Shown here: positions 8,399 through 16,547 of the stretch, one piece after another | Position numbering within the stretch: position 1 is the stretch's first letter | Layout of the letters: every line of letters begins with the position of its first letter | Assembly: GCF_024199795.1 (NCBI RefSeq) | Contig: NZ_JANADK010000001.1 | Location: forward strand, 9,104,001-9,168,000 | Direction: 5' to 3' | Source: Bradyrhizobium sp. CCGB01 | GTDB taxonomy: Bacteria > Pseudomonadota > Alphaproteobacteria > Rhizobiales > Xanthobacteraceae | Length of the DNA: 64,000 nucleotides | Made by a program: the position numbers and the translations under genes | The notes under the pieces: model-generated | Told to the model about the DNA's origin: nothing | Database searches by the model: none | Seen by the model: only the letters and a program-made list of their open reading frames with translations

Positions 8399-10480
8399 AT
8401 GACCGTCGACGACAGACCCACGCTCAGCGCTCCCGACGACGATCCCTGGCTCTGGCTGGAAGAGATCGAAGGCAAGCAGGCGCTCGACTTCGTCGAACGG
8501 CAGAATCAACTGACGCTCACCGCGTTCGGCGGGAAGGCCTATGAGCGCGACCGCGACATCCTCGCCACGATCTACGATCGTCCCGACAACATTCCCTATG
8601 TCAGCCGCCGCGGAGATGATCTGCACAATCTCTGGAAGGATGCCACCAACCCGCGCGGCCTGTGGCGGCGGACCAATCTGGCGGAATTTCGCAAGGCCGA
8701 TCCGGCCTGGGAGATCATGCTGGATGTCGACCAACTCGCGGCGCGCGAAGGCGAGGACTGGCTGCTCAGCGGAATCGCCACGAGGCCGGGAAGCTCGCGG
8801 GCGATTCTGAGCCTGTCGCGCGGCGGCAGCGACGCCGTTACCTTGCGCGAGTTCGACCTCGCCACGAAAAATTTTTTGCCGGACGGCTTTACGCTACCGG
8901 AAGCGAAAGGCGGCGCGGACTGGTTCGATGCCGACACGCTGCTGCTGTCGAGCGCGCATGGCGAGGGCATGGCAACGAGCTCCGGCTATGCACGAACCGT
9001 GCGGCTTTGGCGGCGTGGCCAGCCTGTCGATCAGGCCGAAATGATCGCCGAGACTACCGCCGATCACATGGTGATCTATGGTGGTGTCGACGACACCGGG
9101 GCGGCGCCGCGGGTCTGGATCGTCGACCAGATCGATTTCTTCAATCACGCGATCTGGCTGCGCGATGCGACTGGTGCGACGACAAAGCTCGATCTGCCGA
9201 CCGGCATCTGGATGCAGGCGCATGGCGACTGGTTCGCGATGAAGCTGCGCAAGGACTGGACGGTCCAAGAGCAGACTCAAGAACGAACCTACGCCACCGA
9301 CACCGTGCTCGGCATATCGCTCTCGGCGTTCCTCGCCGGCAGCCGCGATTTCGCGGTTCTGTTCGAGCCGGCACCGCGACGCGCCCTGCAGGGCCTGTTC
9401 TGGACCGCGGGCAAGCTCGTCCTCTCGATCCTCGACGAGCTCAGGCCGCGCTTCGAGATCTGCACGCCGTCCACCACGAGCTGGAGCCGCGAGACACTTC
9501 CCGGCCTCCCGCAGATCGGCGTCGTCGACATCTGGCCGCTCGATCGCCATCCGTCCGAAAGCAATGGCGACCTGCTCGCCAATGTGCAGGACCCGCTGAC
9601 GCCACCGTCGCTGCTGTTGCTCGCGCGCGGCGTCGCAAGCCCGACCGTGCTGAAGCAGGCGCCGAAGACGTTCACCCCTGACGGCCTCGTGGTGACGCAG
9701 CACGAGGCGATCTCTGTCGACGGCGAACGCATTCCCTATGTGCAGACCGGCCCGGCGGGCGAGACCGGCGATGCGCCCGTCTATATGAGCGCCTATGGCG
9801 GCTTCGCCCATGCGGTGAAGCCATACTACAACCCCTCGCTCGGCAAGCTGTGGCTGGAGCGCGGCGGCACCGTCGTGCAGGCGAATTTGCGCGGCGGCGG
9901 CGAGTTCGGCACGCGCTGGCACGACGCCGGCCGGCTCGCCGGCAAGAAACTCTCGCACGACGATTTCGCGGCCGTTGCCGCCGATCTCGTCCGCCGCGGC
10001 GTGACCAAGGCAAAGCGCATCGCCGCGCAGGGCGGATCGAACGGCGGCATCCTCATCACCAACATGCTGGTGCGTTATCCCGAGCGCTTCGGCGCGCTGT
10101 TCTGCACCATTCCTCTGATCGACATGCGCCGTTACACGAAGCTGCTCGCGGGCGCGAGCTGGATCGCGGAGTATGGCGACCCCGACAAGCCCGACGAATG
10201 GGAGTGGCTGAAGACCTACTCCGCCTATCACAACGTCAGGGACGGCCAGACTTACCCGCCGATCCTGATCGCCACGACGCGGCGCGACGACCGCGTTCAT
10301 CCCGGCCATGCGCGCAAGATGGCCGCAAAGCTCCAGGCGATGGGCTACGAGGCCTGGTTCTACGAGCCGGCAGCGGGCGGCCACGGCTACGGCAAGGACA
10401 ACAAGGAGCGCGCCGGCTTCGAGGTGCTCGGCTTCCGGTTCTTGAAGGAGAAGATCGGGTGGAGGGATGGCGAGGCGTGA
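8399..10480 (+). CDS. Prolyl oligopeptidase family serine peptidase (S9)
   Basis: The 693-residue protein has an N-terminal seven-bladed propeller region (DDPWLWLEEIEGKQALDFV opens the S9A family) and a C-terminal alpha/beta hydrolase domain. The nucleophile is Ser547 in GGSNGG, the acid is Asp630 or Asp631 in TRRDDRVHPGH, and His662 is in GGHGYG. GGTVVQANLRGGGEFG is the typical segment before the nucleophile. It would cleave short peptides, probably in the cytoplasm since no signal peptide is visible. ATG at 8399 follows GGAG; a GTG at 8378 lacks a good site. Confidence 0.93.
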   Translation: MTVDDRPTLSAPDDDPWLWLEEIEGKQALDFVERQNQLTLTAFGGKAYERDRDILATIYDRPDNIPYVSRRGDDLHNLWKDATNPRGLWRRTNLAEFRKADPAWEIMLDVDQLAAREGEDWLLSGIATRPGSSRAILSLSRGGSDAVTLREFDLATKNFLPDGFTLPEAKGGADWFDADTLLLSSAHGEGMATSSGYARTVRLWRRGQPVDQAEMIAETTADHMVIYGGVDDTGAAPRVWIVDQIDFFNHAIWLRDATGATTKLDLPTGIWMQAHGDWFAMKLRKDWTVQEQTQERTYATDTVLGISLSAFLAGSRDFAVLFEPAPRRALQGLFWTAGKLVLSILDELRPRFEICTPSTTSWSRETLPGLPQIGVVDIWPLDRHPSESNGDLLANVQDPLTPPSLLLLARGVASPTVLKQAPKTFTPDGLVVTQHEAISVDGERIPYVQTGPAGETGDAPVYMSAYGGFAHAVKPYYNPSLGKLWLERGGTVVQANLRGGGEFGTRWHDAGRLAGKKLSHDDFAAVAADLVRRGVTKAKRIAAQGGSNGGILITNMLVRYPERFGALFCTIPLIDMRRYTKLLAGASWIAEYGDPDKPDEWEWLKTYSAYHNVRDGQTYPPILIATTRRDDRVHPGHARKMAAKLQAMGYEAWFYEPAAGGHGYGKDNKERAGFEVLGFRFLKEKIGWRDGEA

Positions 10481-10541
10481 GAGCGCCGTCCGCTCGAGGC
10501 TTTGATCGTAGCGCGAGGTGAGGGAGGCACCGCTCTCTCAT

Positions 10542-10649
10542 TCCCTCCCCCCTTGCGGGGGAGGGGCAGGGAGAGGGGTGGCCACAAACTCCGATCTCGC
10601 TTGGGGCTACCCCTCTCCCCCGCCCTCCCCCGCAAGGGGGGAGGGAGCG
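10542..10649. repeat. Palindromic intergenic repeat, family E (CCCTCCCCCCTTGCGGGGGAG type)
   Basis: Left and right ends are CCTCCCCCCTTGCGGGGGAG and CTCCCCCGCAAGGGGGGAGG, a long GC-rich inverted repeat around a variable middle. A second copy is at 17870-18016. It sits between convergent genes for the S9 peptidase and the methyltransferase. Confidence 0.85.
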
Positions 10650-10691
10650 CACCACCTTCGTGGCGCGCACCCAGCCTAAGTCAGCAGTGCT

Positions 10692-11366
10692 CTACGAGCG
10701 CGCAAACACCAGCGTCAGATTATTCGCCGGCATGTCGATCGTATCGACGAGGCGAAGCCCTGCGGCTTTTGCGAGCGTCTCGACATCGCTGATATCGCGC
10801 ACGCCCCATTCGGGATTGCCTTCGCGCAAGGAGGTGTCGAACACGGCATTGCTGAGCGCGGTGTGCTTGCCGTCGCGCTTGAACGGCCCGTACAGGAACA
10901 GCTTGCCGTCGGCGCGCAGATAGCGGCCGGCGCCGGCGAACAGGCCCTCGGCCACGCTCCATGGCGCGATGTGGATGACGTTGGCGCAGAACAACGCGGC
11001 AAGGCTTGTCGGGCCCTGCCCGCTTCGCATCTCCGGACACCAATCGGGATCGGTGAGATCGATCCGCAGCGGGCTGCGGATGTTTTGCAGGCCCGAATGA
11101 ATGCGCCAGGCTTCGATGCTCTTGAGATGCCGCTGGTTGAGGTCGCTGGGCCACCAGGTCAGGCCGGGCGTATGGCGGGCGAAATGGACCACATGCTGGC
11201 CGGTTCCGCTGCCGAGCTCGACCACGTTGCCGGTCAGGCCTGCGAGATGCTTTTCCAGCGCCGCCCAGAGCGGCTCGTGATTGCGATGAAATGCCGGGGC
11301 ATCGAGCCGCCCATCGGACTCGACCCGTCCGCCGTCCCTGCCAAATTCGACGACATATTCAGCCAA
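10692..11366 (-). CDS. DUF938 family SAM-dependent methyltransferase
   Basis: The protein (224 residues) carries the SAM-binding motif VVELGSGTGQHVVHFA followed by WWPSDLNQ and is typical of the DUF938 family, whose substrate is not known. No ATG is available near the expected N-terminus. I place the start at TTG 11366, since AAGGGGACC lies upstream and the sequence EYVVEFGRDG is the usual beginning. The frame is open further upstream to 11483, but without a ribosome-binding site. It is divergent from the sox cluster; a functional link to sulfur oxidation is not shown. Confidence 0.85.
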   Translation of the reverse strand: MAEYVVEFGRDGGRVESDGRLDAPAFHRNHEPLWAALEKHLAGLTGNVVELGSGTGQHVVHFARHTPGLTWWPSDLNQRHLKSIEAWRIHSGLQNIRSPLRIDLTDPDWCPEMRSGQGPTSLAALFCANVIHIAPWSVAEGLFAGAGRYLRADGKLFLYGPFKRDGKHTALSNAVFDTSLREGNPEWGVRDISDVETLAKAAGLRLVDTIDMPANNLTLVFARS

Positions 11367-11626
11367 TTGAGGTCCCCTTGAAAAACGAGAACGAGTAAGA
11401 AAACAGGATGGGCGCCCAAACGCCCCGAAAACAGCCAGCCAGCGCCCATTGCCTTTAGTCCTGGGCCCGAATTCGCCGAACAAATAATCTCTTTAGTTGC
11501 AATGCGGAAGATATTAACTCCATTTTGCCGCGTGCATAGTCTTGATTGTCAGGCGATGCCCTTTGTGCTTTGGAACACTATATTTCCGCGAACGAGATCA
11601 TCGACATAACGCCTCGGAACGACGCC
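11367..11626. promoter_or_regulatory. Divergent intergenic region, DUF938 gene / sox cluster
   Basis: About 260 bases separate the two divergent starts. The part at 11475-11590 is clearly richer in A and T than the surroundings (for instance AATAATCTCTTTAG and CACTATATTTCC), as expected of promoters. No regulator gene and no obvious palindrome are visible. Assignment of -35 and -10 boxes would be a guess. Confidence 0.35.
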
Positions 11627-11983
11627 TTGACCGCCCTTCCACGGACGCCCGTCCTTACCCTCCTGCTGGCCATCGCCGCCGGCCTTGCCGCAAGCCCCGT
11701 GCAGGCGCAATCCGCCGTGGCCGACGGCCAGAAGCTCGCCTTCGATCGCGGCAAGGGCAATTGCCTGACCTGCCATGTCATCAAGGGCGGCGACCTGCCC
11801 GGAACGATCGGCCCGGAGCTGAAGGACATCAAGTCAAAATACCCTGATCGCAACGAGCTGGTCGCGATCATCTTCGACGAGACCAAGCGCAATCCGCAGA
11901 CCATGATGCCGCCGTTCGGCCGGAACCGGATTCTGAACGAACAGGAGATCAGCGCGATCGTTGATTTCCTCCAGACCCTGTGA
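11627..11983 (+). CDS. soxX: Sulfur oxidation c-type cytochrome SoxX
   Basis: The 118-residue protein is the small heme subunit of SoxXA, which couples thiosulfate oxidatively to a cysteine of SoxY in the periplasm. It has a signal peptide ending near SPVQAQ, a heme site CLTCH at residues 46-50, and the distal methionine region TMMPPFG at 92-98. No ATG is available; TTG at 11627, with GGAACG upstream, gives a normal signal peptide. The frame remains open to a TTG at 11546. First gene of the sox cluster, 37 bases before soxY. Confidence 0.9.
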   Translation: MTALPRTPVLTLLLAIAAGLAASPVQAQSAVADGQKLAFDRGKGNCLTCHVIKGGDLPGTIGPELKDIKSKYPDRNELVAIIFDETKRNPQTMMPPFGRNRILNEQEISAIVDFLQTL

Positions 11984-12020
11984 CTTCAGGCACGCCAAGA
12001 GACTGTCCAGGAGACCTCTG

Positions 12021-12512
12021 ATGACGACACGCACCGGCCTTCATCCGACGCGGCGCCTGATCCTTCAGGGCACAGCCTCGGTCGCGCTGCTCGGCCTCGG
12101 TAACCTGCCGTTCGGCGCGACGTCCGCGCTTGCCGCGGCCAACGACAAATATCCCGACGAGGCGTTCAAGCAGAAGAGCGAGGCCGACGCGATCAAGGCG
12201 CTCTATGGCAAGACCGCCGAGCCCTCCGACAAGGTCAAGCTCGATGCACCCGAGATCGCCGAGAACGGCGGCGTCGTGCCGATCGCAGTGACGACGACGC
12301 TCGACAAGGTGACCTCGATCTCGCTCTTCGTGGCCGAGAATCCGAACGCGCTCGCGGCGTCCTACAAGATACCCGACGGCACGATGCCCAGTGTCGCCAA
12401 CCGGCTGAAGATGGCCAAGACCAGCAACGTGGTCGCCATCGTAGAAGCCGACGGCAAGCTCTACAGCGCGACCAAGGAAGTGAAGGTCACCGTCGGCGGC
12501 TGCGGCGGCTAG
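12021..12512 (+). CDS. soxY: Thiosulfate oxidation carrier protein SoxY
   Basis: SoxY carries sulfur intermediates on a C-terminal cysteine. This 163-residue protein ends in GGCGG, the invariant swinging arm with Cys161. The N-terminus has a twin-arginine-type leader (PTRRLILQG followed by a hydrophobic stretch and ALAAAN), fitting Tat export together with SoxZ. ATG at 12021 follows CAGGAGACC. The next gene, soxZ, begins 13 bases downstream. Confidence 0.96.
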   Translation: MTTRTGLHPTRRLILQGTASVALLGLGNLPFGATSALAAANDKYPDEAFKQKSEADAIKALYGKTAEPSDKVKLDAPEIAENGGVVPIAVTTTLDKVTSISLFVAENPNALAASYKIPDGTMPSVANRLKMAKTSNVVAIVEADGKLYSATKEVKVTVGGCGG

Positions 12513-12525
12513 GAGGATCGATCCG

Positions 12526-12837
12526 ATGGCATCAAGCATTCGCGTACGCGCCACCGCCAACGGCGACATCACCGAGGTGCAGGCGCTGATCCAGCACCCC
12601 ATGGATACCGGCCTGGTCAAGGATTCCAAGGGCGAGCTGATCCCGGCGCACTACATCCAGGTGCTGAAGTTCGAATGTAACGGCAAGGACGTCTTCGTCG
12701 CCAATTGGGGCACTGCGGTCTCCAAGGACCCCTACGTCAAGTTCAGCTTCAAGGGCGCCAAGAAGGGCGACGACCTCAAGATCTCCTGGACCGACAACAA
12801 GGGTGGGTCGGATACGACCACCGCGAAGATCGCGTGA
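12526..12837 (+). CDS. soxZ: Thiosulfate oxidation carrier complex protein SoxZ
   Basis: The 103-residue protein is SoxZ, the partner of SoxY, with the immunoglobulin-like SoxZ fold signature VQALIQHPMDTG and IQVLKFECNGKDVF. It has no signal peptide, as expected for a protein exported with SoxY through Tat. The gene has a strong AGGAGG site and its TGA overlaps the soxA ATG by one base. Confidence 0.96.
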   Translation: MASSIRVRATANGDITEVQALIQHPMDTGLVKDSKGELIPAHYIQVLKFECNGKDVFVANWGTAVSKDPYVKFSFKGAKKGDDLKISWTDNKGGSDTTTAKIA

Positions 12838-13700
12838 TGAAGGCCCGTTTTGCCCTGCTGCTTGGCTCGCTGAGTGCCGCGCTCGTCGCGTTCGCCCTCA
12901 CCTCTCCGCGCGTGATCGCGGCCGACAAGGTCGATCCCGTTGCCGATGCGAAAGCGTTCCAGAACTTCTTCTTCCAGAAGTTTCCGACCGTGAAGCACGA
13001 CGATTTCGTCAACGGTCCTTATTCGATGAACGAGGACATGAAGCGGCAGTGGCAGGAAAAGGAAGAATTCCCGCCCTACGAGTTCGCGCTCGATGCCGGC
13101 AAGGAGATGTTTTCGACGCCGTTCAAGAACGGCAAGACCTATGCGGACTGCTTCCCGAACGGCGGCATCGGCATCCGCCAGAACTATCCCTACTTCGACA
13201 CTGGCGAAGGCAAGGTCGTCACGCTGGAGCTCGCGCTCAACCGCTGCCGCGAGGCCAATGGCGAAGCGCCCTATTCCTACGTCAAGGACGAGATGGCCTC
13301 GCTGACCGCCTACATGGCGTTCACCTCGCGCGGCAAGCCGATGGACATCAAGATCCCCGATGATCCCCGCGCGCTCGCGGCGTTCGAGAACGGCAAGCGC
13401 TATTTCTACACCCGCCGCGGCCAGATGAATTTCTCCTGTGCGAGCTGCCACGTGCAGAGCCCGGGCGAGCGCATTCGCGCCGAGATTTTGGCGCCCGCGC
13501 TCGGCATCCTGAACGCGATGCCGATCTACCGCTCCGAGTGGAGCGGCATGGGCACGACCAGCCGCCGCTTCGTCACCTGCAACAGTCAGACCCGCGCGGT
13601 TCCGTTGGAGCCGCAGGCGGATGAATATCGCGACGTCGAATATTTCCTCTCCTACGTCGCCAACGGCCTGCCGATATCAGGCCCGGGAGCGCGGCCATGA
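12837..13700 (+). CDS. soxA: Sulfur oxidation c-type cytochrome SoxA, single-heme type
   Basis: SoxA is the catalytic subunit of SoxXA. The 287-residue protein has a signal peptide (residues 1-29), one heme site CASCH at 201-205, and the active-site cysteine Cys248 in RRFVTCNSQTR that ligates heme as a persulfide. The N-terminal domain keeps two lone cysteines (Cys105, Cys137) where diheme SoxA has a second CxxCH, so this is the monoheme type. It overlaps soxZ by one base and the next gene by four, indicating translational coupling. Confidence 0.96.
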   Translation: MKARFALLLGSLSAALVAFALTSPRVIAADKVDPVADAKAFQNFFFQKFPTVKHDDFVNGPYSMNEDMKRQWQEKEEFPPYEFALDAGKEMFSTPFKNGKTYADCFPNGGIGIRQNYPYFDTGEGKVVTLELALNRCREANGEAPYSYVKDEMASLTAYMAFTSRGKPMDIKIPDDPRALAAFENGKRYFYTRRGQMNFSCASCHVQSPGERIRAEILAPALGILNAMPIYRSEWSGMGTTSRRFVTCNSQTRAVPLEPQADEYRDVEYFLSYVANGLPISGPGARP

Positions 13701-14002
13701 AGCTGTCACTTGCTCTCGCCATGCTGCTTGCCTTCAGCCTCGCGCCAGCGGCGCGCGCGGCAAATGAGGCGGACTACAAGGCGGCCTATGCCGCTGCGGA
13801 GGCCGCCTCCAAGGAGGCTGCCGGCATGCGCAACCAGTGGACCGTGACCGTATCTGCGCTGGCGGCAGCCAGGAAGGCGGCCGACGGCGGCGATTTCGAC
13901 CGCGCAGTGACCGCAGCCAAGGAAGCCGAAGCGCTGGCGAAGGCGTCGGTTGTCCAGGCCACGTCCGAAAAAGAAGCCTGGAAGGCGATGGAAATCCGCT
14001 AG
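13697..14002 (+). CDS. Small exported protein, probable SoxXA-binding protein (SoxK-like)
   Basis: The 101-residue protein has a signal peptide ending in ARA (residue 21) and a short alanine- and lysine-rich helical body (EADYKAAYAAAEAASKEA, DFDRAVTAAKEAEALAKAS). Small helical proteins at this place, between soxA and soxB, are known as SoxXA-binding protein or SoxK and stimulate SoxXA. Its start overlaps the soxA stop by four bases. Low-complexity composition makes the assignment depend on context, so I leave the symbol empty. Confidence 0.75.
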   Translation: MKLSLALAMLLAFSLAPAARAANEADYKAAYAAAEAASKEAAGMRNQWTVTVSALAAARKAADGGDFDRAVTAAKEAEALAKASVVQATSEKEAWKAMEIR

Positions 14003-14057
14003 AATAAGATCTCGTGGAACCGTCGAGCTGCCGAGAACAGGCGCGGAGATTTTTTGG

Positions 14058-15809
14058 ATGGCCATCCGCCGCCGCGACTTCCTGAAGGGCACAGCCGCTG
14101 CTGCCGCATCGATTGGCCTGCCGCGGCTTGCGCGCGGGGCCGACAATGCGAGCATTTACGACCTCGAACGGTTCGGCAATGCGCGGATCCTGCACATCAC
14201 CGACACGCACGCGCAGCTCAATCCGGTGTATTTCCGAGAGCCCAGCGTCAATATCGGCATCGGCGAGATGGCGGGACAGCCGCCGCACCTGGTCGGCCGC
14301 GCGTTTCTCGAACGTTTCGGCATCCGGCCCGACAGCGCCGATGCCTATGCCTTCAGCTGCTTCGAGTTCGAGAAGTCGGCCGGCCGGTTCGGCAAGCTCG
14401 GCGGCTTCGCCCATCTGAAGACGCTGGTGGATCGCCTGCGCAGCGATGCCGGCGAAAAGCACGCCGTGCTGGTCGACGGCGGCGATCTCTGGCAGGGCAC
14501 GGGGCTTGCCAACGTCACGCAGGGCCGCGACATGGTCGAGGTCGCCAACCTGCTCGGCATCGAGGCGATGACCGGACATTGGGAATTCACCTATGGCGAG
14601 CAGGTGCTGCGCGAGAATCTCGAGCGCTTCAAGGGCGAGTTTCTGGCGCAGAACGTCTTCCTGACCGAGGAAGCCGCATTCAACGACGCCCGCGCCTTCG
14701 ACAAGGCTACGGGACGCGTGTTCAAGCCCTCCGTGATCAAGGAGCTTGGCGGCCATCGCGTCGCGATCGTCGGCCAGGCCTTCCCTTACGTTCCGATCGC
14801 GCATCCCAAGCGGTTCACGCCGGACTGGACCTTTGGTATTCGCGAGGAAGAGCTGCAGAAGCATGTCGATGCCTTGCGCAACACCGACAAGGTCGATGCG
14901 GTCATCCTGCTGTCGCACAACGGCATGGATGTCGACCTCAAGCTCGCAAGCCGCGTCACCGGCATCGACGTCATCCTCGGCGGCCATACCCATGACGCCG
15001 TGCCGCAGCCGATTGCCGTGAAGAACGCCGGCGGCACGACACTCGTCACCAATGCCGGCTCCAACGGAAAATTTCTCGCGGTGCTCGATCTCGCGCTCGA
15101 CAAGGGTAAGGTCAATGACATCCACTATCATTTGCTGCCGGTCTATTCCGAGCTGCTGAAGCCGGACCCTGCGATGGCCGAGCTGATCGGCCGGCTGCGC
15201 GCGCCGCATGTCACCGACTGGTCGGAGAAGATCGCAACGCCAGACCGCCTGCTGTATCGGCGCGACAATTTTGCCGGCCCCATGGACGAGCTGATCTGCG
15301 CCGCGCTGCGCACCGAGCTCGACACCGAGATCGCGCTGTCGCCGGGCTTCCGCTGGGGCGTCACCGCGCTGTCCGGCCAGCCGCTAACCATGGAGGATGT
15401 GCTCGCAGAAACCGCGATCACTTATCCCGAGACCTACGTGCAGGAGATGACCGGCGCAGAGATCAAGGACGTGCTGGAAGACATCTGCGACAACCTCTTC
15501 AACCCCGACCCCTATTACCAGCAGGGTGGCGACATGGTGCGGGCCGGCGGGCTCAGCTACACCTGCACGCCGACCGCGGCGATCGGCAGCCGCATCTCCG
15601 AGCTGAAGCTCAGGGACGGCAAGGCGCTCAGCGCGAGCCACCGCTACAAGGTCGCGGGCTGGGCCTCGGTCAACGGCCAGCAGGGCGCACCGGTGTGGGA
15701 TGTCGTCGGCAAATATCTGCGCTCGGGCCGGATGTTGCAGGAGCGGCTCGGCTCCGGCGTCACGCTGAAAGGCGTCGACGGCAATCCGGGCATTGCAGGA
15801 CAGGGATGA
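14058..15809 (+). CDS. soxB: Thiosulfohydrolase SoxB
   Basis: SoxB hydrolyses the sulfone group from SoxY-bound thiosulfonate, releasing sulfate. The 583-residue protein has a Tat leader (RRRDFLKG at 4-11), dimanganese ligands in HITDTHAQ (46-53), GGDLWQG (141-147), GHWEFTYG (173-180), SHNGMD and GGHTHD, and a C-terminal 5'-nucleotidase-like domain. ATG at 14058 is preceded by GGAG with 9-base spacing. It overlaps the next gene by four bases. Length and motifs match complete SoxB. Confidence 0.96.
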   Translation: MAIRRRDFLKGTAAAAASIGLPRLARGADNASIYDLERFGNARILHITDTHAQLNPVYFREPSVNIGIGEMAGQPPHLVGRAFLERFGIRPDSADAYAFSCFEFEKSAGRFGKLGGFAHLKTLVDRLRSDAGEKHAVLVDGGDLWQGTGLANVTQGRDMVEVANLLGIEAMTGHWEFTYGEQVLRENLERFKGEFLAQNVFLTEEAAFNDARAFDKATGRVFKPSVIKELGGHRVAIVGQAFPYVPIAHPKRFTPDWTFGIREEELQKHVDALRNTDKVDAVILLSHNGMDVDLKLASRVTGIDVILGGHTHDAVPQPIAVKNAGGTTLVTNAGSNGKFLAVLDLALDKGKVNDIHYHLLPVYSELLKPDPAMAELIGRLRAPHVTDWSEKIATPDRLLYRRDNFAGPMDELICAALRTELDTEIALSPGFRWGVTALSGQPLTMEDVLAETAITYPETYVQEMTGAEIKDVLEDICDNLFNPDPYYQQGGDMVRAGGLSYTCTPTAAIGSRISELKLRDGKALSASHRYKVAGWASVNGQQGAPVWDVVGKYLRSGRMLQERLGSGVTLKGVDGNPGIAGQG

Positions 15810-16264
15810 TGCGGCCGCAAATCTTTTCCGCGATGCTGCTGGCGTTGCTCGCATGGGCGGTGCTGCCGCCGATTTTTGCGCAGCACGCGCCGCTCCAGGA
15901 CAAGCCGTTCGCCGAGCACAAGATCGTGCTTCAACTCTCCGACGGCGATGCCAAGAAGCAGGCGCTGGTGCTGAGCGTCGCCAACAATCTCCTCAAGGCC
16001 TACGACCCCGACAAGGTCGCGATCGAGGTGGTCGCGTTCGGCCCCGGCATCGACCTGCTGTTGTCAGGCAGCGAGCGCCGCAAGCAGGTCGAAAGCCTGA
16101 TCGCGCAGGGCGTGCGGTTCGATATCTGCCTGAACACAGTCGACACGATCGAGCGCGAGACCGGAAAACGGCCGGAGTTCATTCCGGCGGCGACACCGGT
16201 GCAGGTCGGCGTCGGGCAGATCCTGTTCCTGGCGGAGAACGGGTACACGGTGGTGAGGCCGTAA
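15806..16264 (+). CDS. Exported DsrE/DsrF-like protein
   Basis: The 152-residue protein starts with a hydrophobic signal sequence ending near IFAQ and continues with a DsrE-like Rossmann domain (HKIVLQLSDGDAKKQALVLS, VAIEVVAFGPGIDLLL). One cysteine in VRFDICLNT may be the sulfur-carrying residue. Most DsrE proteins are cytoplasmic sulfurtransferases; the leader here points to the periplasm, where Sox proteins act. ATG 15806 overlaps the soxB stop by four bases, so the two are translationally coupled. Function is inferred from fold and context only. Confidence 0.85.
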   Translation: MMRPQIFSAMLLALLAWAVLPPIFAQHAPLQDKPFAEHKIVLQLSDGDAKKQALVLSVANNLLKAYDPDKVAIEVVAFGPGIDLLLSGSERRKQVESLIAQGVRFDICLNTVDTIERETGKRPEFIPAATPVQVGVGQILFLAENGYTVVRP

Positions 16265-16288
16265 GGGCTTCCGCCGCGCCTCATTCAC

Positions 16289-16414
16289 CGCTGTCATTCC
16301 TCGCGAAAGCGGGGAATCCAGTACGCCCCGACTTCTCCGTACCCCTCGCCGCCTCTGGAATACTGGATCGCCCGCTCCAGTGCGCGATTGCGCACAAGGC
16401 GGGCGATGACAGCG
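16289..16414. repeat. Palindromic intergenic repeat, family C
   Basis: Ends are CGCTGTCATTCC... and ...GGGCGATGACAGCG; the middle includes CCAGTACGCCCCGACTTCTC and CTGGAATACTGGATCGCCCG, as in the element at 1509-1613. It lies after the sox cluster and could terminate it. Confidence 0.75.
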
Positions 16415-16419
16415 AGCAT

Positions 16420-16547
16420 GTGGCGGGCACCGGCCTCATCACGCACAATAAAAATTTTCTAAATCTTCTTGCCATGCAGTGGATTACTTCTCTTTATAGT
16501 CCCAAATGTAGTAGAATCCTCGAAGCCAACTCACGCCGGGTCCTGCC
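16420..16547 (+). promoter_or_regulatory. AT-rich region upstream of the persulfide dioxygenase gene
   Basis: After the repeat the sequence becomes unusually AT-rich (ACAATAAAAATTTTCTAAATC, then TTACTTCTCTTTATAGTCCC), ending 40 bases before the start codon. This is the likely promoter of the persulfide dioxygenase gene and a place to look for a sulfide-responsive repressor site. I could not define a clear palindrome. Confidence 0.35.

Noticed and set aside
13734..15209. Open frame of 491 codons on the minus strand
   Set aside because: Antisense to soxB and the SoxK-like gene, both well supported.
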